A stretch of DNA of 64,000 nucleotides from Hybos culiciformis (taxonomy: Eukaryota; Arthropoda; Insecta; Diptera; Hybotidae): contig OZ023275.1 of assembly GCA_964007475.1 (NCBI GenBank), forward strand, positions 21,844,744 to 21,908,743. Direction: 5' to 3'. This document shows positions 60,001 to 64,000 of the stretch, piece after piece (within the stretch, counting starts at the first letter, position 1; each line of letters opens with the position of its first letter). The notes below the pieces were generated by a model. That model was not told the origin of the DNA. It saw only the letters and a program-made list of their open reading frames with translations, and searched no databases. A program made the translations under genes and the position numbers.

Positions 60001-62451
60001 ATGTATATATTTATTTTTTTTTCCATATCAATCTCTGGAATATCAATAATTAATATTCACGTCATGGAAATAAATTTAAAATTTATTGTTCGCCAATCAT
60101 AAAAATATATGTAAATTTATGAATTTACATATTCAGAAAAAATATGACAAAAAAAAAACCAAAAATAAAATAAATAAACATGAAAACAGCAATATGTCAA
60201 AAATTAATTGCACTTTTCATATTTTCTATATATAAATGGAACTTGGGTATAGGGTTGGGATATATCGATGTACTCTGGAATATTTTCTGTACGATAACAA
60301 TATAATTTATTATTATTTTATATTTTTTTTTAATAAAATGATATCTACAATTAGTACTACTTGCACTATCAATAATCTCAACTACATAAATACCGATGAT
60401 AAAAGTTTTTGTTTATTATTTTCAAAAATGCAGTATATATGTACATTATAGAATAGGTATGTAAGTACGCAACTAAATGTATTTCTATATAATAAAATCA
60501 TCATGAATAATGAATATACACATAATCGTATTTTCGAAAAATTGCAACCAAAAGAGGAGATAGTTATTGCAACTGTTTCAAATTTCATTAGAATCATTTA
60601 AAAAAAAAAATTTTCATAAGTTTGCACGTATATTGTATGTTCACTCAGAATTTACGCATAATTTATAATTGCATATTTTAATTTTATACACATAAAAAAC
60701 ATGAAAAGCATTTCATATGATCTGTACTGAATTCTAAAAACAATGTATATATGTATATATGTAGTTACTATAAAAATATGTAGTTATAGTTGCAGAAGCA
60801 TAAGAATAATATATAAAAGTTTTTACCATCATGTCAGAAATATTTTGTGGGAAATTTTGTATTTTTTCTTCAAACAAAAAGAAAACATATTATTATTTTT
60901 CTTGAAAAAAGATTATTATAATTTTATTCCGAATTGTGAAATGTTAAATGTACAAAATGTCGAATATTCTTAATAAAAGGAAAATTTTCTCTGAAAAAAT
61001 ATAGATAGCAGATATCTTTTGCTAGAATAAATCGAGCTAGTGGATGATTTTAGAATGATTAGCTATAGTTCGTATACGTTTACGTTTTAATATTATATTT
61101 ATTTTAAAATATTATTCGGCATAATTTCAGAAATTCATTTTGTGTGATATTTTTAGTAATTTATTTTTCGATAGAATAAAAAATAAAAATTATAATTTTC
61201 TAGCAATTTTAGTTATGTAATCTTACTGCTATATTTTACAACAGATTTTAAACCCAATTGGTTTTCAGTACACTTCTCTATAATATTTGTTTGGAATAGA
61301 AGATTTAATATTGCGAGCCTCATGAAATTTCGAGATTTTAGAATAGTGTCATCATAGCGAATGAGTTTTATATGCAGTCTTAATTAAAATAAATTCAATG
61401 TAAACAAAAAACAATTATATATAATTTTGTTTTATCTAAATTTTATCTAAATTTAATAATGAAAAAGACTGAAAAATAATTTAATTTTAATATAATTTTC
61501 CTTCCAAACAAGTTCAGAAGTTGAGTGAAAAAAATTATTGAAAAATATTACTAAATACAATCAAGAAGCTGAGAGATGTTCTATATTAATCATATTATGT
61601 ATATCTTAATCCATTCGTTATTCCTTTTAAACAAAATTCTTTCAAATTTTAGAAGCAAATACTCATTAATTTTATTCGTTGTTGCTTTTTTTTCTATTCG
61701 TCCTTGATTGATTTATGCGAAAAGTATATTTTAATGAATAAAAATATACTTCTCAGATATTGGAAAAATTTGTTTTTTTTTTTTTTTTTGCTGAATAACT
61801 ATTTCTATAACAAATATGTATATTATAATCTACTATTTGCATAATATTTGATCATCATTTAATTTTTTTTTTGATGATGCTTAATCATTCTAAATGTTTT
61901 GAACATTACAAAGCTTCGATTCATTAAACATCAAATTTAAATTTCATTGCGAAAATAAATTTTTTTGCTTTTTCAGCTATAAATATTTTCTATGAAAAGT
62001 ATAAAATATTGTTTTATACATGATATAAATGTACATAATACATAAATATTTGTTTTTAATATCAAGCAAATTTTTAACATCAAGTTGTCAACAAAAATTC
62101 AATATTATAATATTCACAAATATAAGGATAATTATTACTTTTGTTCTTGTAATTGTAAACAAACATTTAAACATATCTGCAAACATTCATATAATGAGAA
62201 TTGCAAATTCTTCTTCGATTACTATGTGCAATGCTTCGCCAAATATGTGTGTTTACGCTTTGAAAGCCACAGTTTGTGTTTCTGTCATTATTATGATATG
62301 CACTTAGTTGAAATAAATTTCGTTCTTCAATAATCTTCCAATTAGAATGAATTTATTTTTAAATTTTTATTTCTTTATTTGTTTTAATGGTCCAAGTTCA
62401 AATCTAATAAACGTCAATTATGTATATCATAAATAGCCACAAAGTTTTTCG
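57081..62451. other. Long AT-rich non-coding stretch
   Basis: No gene supported. An ATTATTTA-type simple repeat lies at about 59690-59750. A tRNA B-box-like GGGTTCGAGCCC occurs on the minus strand at 58247-58258 without a matching cloverleaf. Overlapping short frames at 62029-62333 are AT-driven. Confidence 0.5.
59690..59750. repeat. ATTATTTA-type simple repeat
   Basis: Irregular repetition of TTATTTATTATTAA words. Confidence 0.8.
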
Positions 62452-62784
62452 TCACATTTTAGACCAAAAATTGGATTTTTCGGCCACTAGCTGGCATTTG
62501 CGGCTATAACAAAAAACAACTCCAACCCACAATTCAAATGAGACAAATTGAAAAATTAACACAGTCCGAGGTGGAACATGACATACGATAAGACCAGTCC
62601 GAAGTGGAACATGACATACGATAAGACGATAACGACATAGTATTCGGAATGCTTGTCCTAATCCTAAAGTATCATTAGGTGATGACATCATCCCCATATC
62701 TGACGCCTCACTTTCGGAAGTAACTCCGAAATCGTTAATTAAACTAGTGATGTGTGAATTCATTTCAAACCTTTGTGTATTCAT
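62452..62784 (-). CDS. Hypothetical protein frame (weak)
   Basis: 110 codons from ATG at 62784 to the stop at 62452. The first ~45 residues (including FGVTSESEASDMGMMSS) have a balanced, acidic and Ser-rich composition unlike the Phe/Ile/Lys-rich chance frames around it, and the DNA is locally less AT-rich. Residues ~54-76 contain a duplicated LIVCHVPxRT unit from an exact-period 33-bp DNA repeat that keeps the frame. No family, signal peptide or membrane segment is recognised, and no convincing splice partner was found. It could be a gene fragment, an exon of a split gene, or part of an unrecognised repeat. Confidence 0.22.
   Translation of the reverse strand: MNTQRFEMNSHITSLINDFGVTSESEASDMGMMSSPNDTLGLGQAFRILCRYRLIVCHVPLRTGLIVCHVPPRTVLIFQFVSFELWVGVVFCYSRKCQLVAEKSNFWSKM
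62562..62627. repeat. 33-bp tandem duplication
   Basis: CAGTCCGAGGTGGAACATGA and its continuation start at 62562 and again at 62595 with one main change (GAGG/GAAG). The period is a multiple of three. Confidence 0.9.
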
Positions 62785-64000
62785 AAAACTTTATTACTTA
62801 TGTAAGTATAAACTTTTACTTACGGGATTATTATGTAAATTACGTTAGGCAACAAAACTTTAATAATAAAGGAACGCATAGGATTTAAATAAAATATTTT
62901 TAACCAACATATATTATACATTATTATTAAATGTTATAAACATTTTTCTCCACAGATATACTATCCAAATAAAATGTATGAATTAATAATGTTATTTATA
63001 CAGCATATATTATGTGTGTAATATTTAATAATAAATAAGATTAAAAAAGTAAAATAAAATGTTGATTCCTATTAATTAAAGGGAAAAAATATTACTTTAT
63101 ATTATTTAATGTAGGCATAGAAAGATTTCTTAATACTTAAGACATTTTTAATATGGTTATGTAAATATGTACATATTTATTAAGGTTTTATTTTGTCTCG
63201 GTTCAGATACATTATTATCTTCCTTATAAGAAATATATAACAATTCCCATTTTGGTTGTATAAACAACTAAATATACATAACAACATAAATATGTATTAC
63301 ACGTTTTATGTATATACATATAGTTTTACTCATTTTGTAGTTACAAAATTAATCATAAGTAATCGTAATCATCGCATAAATGCTAATGGTTGGCTATTAA
63401 ATACTCTAAACAGGAAAAATTATGTACTTTAATACTATTTATGTAAAGTGAAAGGATTATTTTAAAAAAGTATACAACAACTTTTTTCAGGAAATGAGAT
63501 TTTATGAAAAATATTCTAGATTTTAATATTTCAGGTTCTTCATAACAGTATGTACTATATAACTATATAATATAATAATATAATAAAAATTAAATATAAC
63601 CATATTTTGTATGATATTTTTCAAATATAAGTTCTCTGTTGTGCATAATTCGCGTCAAGATAATCCTGCCAGTACCGGTAGAAAGGACACAACCTTAAAT
63701 TATTATATCCATAAAATATTGTTTTAGTGAATTTAAAGCGAAAACTGAAATTAAGAAATTAAGAAATACTTAACCAAAATATGTAAATCTAGTATTTATT
63801 ACAGGATTTTATGCAATTTAACATTATTTTCCTTTTATTTATTAAGTTATGGAAAATATTATCAATTTAATTAAATTTAAATTTATTAACTCAAAAGCGA
63901 CCTATCCAAATCCAAATTTTGAATAATTTTTAGAATCTGATTGGGTTGATTGGAATAGTAGTGGAGGTACAGACAACAACCGTACCTCTACTTCTGCTTA
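62785..64000. other. AT-rich non-coding stretch to the window end
   Basis: No gene supported. The last 50 bases turn GC-richer and contain GAGGTAC / GTACCTC as an inverted pair (about 63965-63991), possibly the start of another element cut off by the window edge. Confidence 0.5.

Overview
The window looks like intronic or intergenic DNA from a repeat-rich, very AT-rich insect genome. A fly is my best guess. The evidence is the composition, the 55-58 bp introns of the one spliced gene copy, the arthropod-type Ty3 Gag, and the many small DNA-transposon relics. I could not assign a species. I found no intact host protein-coding gene and no rRNA, tRNA or CRISPR.

The best-supported feature is a complete, young Ty3/gypsy-type LTR retrotransposon at 21665-26980. 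It has 402-bp LTRs differing at one base, a 4-bp target duplication (ACTT), a primer site matching the tRNA-Trp 3' end, an intact gag and an intact pol (protease, reverse transcriptase, RNase H, integrase). Pol lies in the -1 frame. A canonical slippery heptamer CCCAAAC sits directly against the gag stop codon. There is no env.

The second coding locus is a decayed four-exon gene at 47972-49000. It has a SAM-like N-terminus and a C-terminal domain I associate with a multi-copy arthropod family of unknown function. All three short introns keep GT/AG borders, but the reading frame is broken by one frameshift and two stops. It sits between two inverted CACGGA-A-run ends (47233 and 50194), the same ends that bound a separate 1.2-kb element at 51110-52312. 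The gene may therefore be cargo of, or encoded by, a DNA transposon family.

The rest is a patchwork of non-autonomous elements and tandem repeats in plain AT-rich sequence. Region by region: a foldback element with 9-bp target duplications (3441-4056); a half hAT-like element with a GGAGTC array (5469-5587); a foldback-like array of CCCGG motifs around 70-80-bp tandem units (5874-6555); a 190-bp dispersed duplication (8951 and 11023); an inverted-end element with a 152-bp internal repeat (11844-12285) next to a 223-238-bp tandem repeat (12361-12980); the LTR element; a TA-flanked hairpin MITE (29984-30265); a 60-bp duplication (36453-36552); a hAT-type MITE with 8-bp target duplications (38178-38349); a 306-bp hairpin (43979-44284); the CACGG elements (47233-52312); a GTCACACT-ended element (53516-53874); and a probable LINE 3' end (56624-57080). 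One weak minus-strand reading frame (62452-62784) has an in-frame 33-bp duplication.
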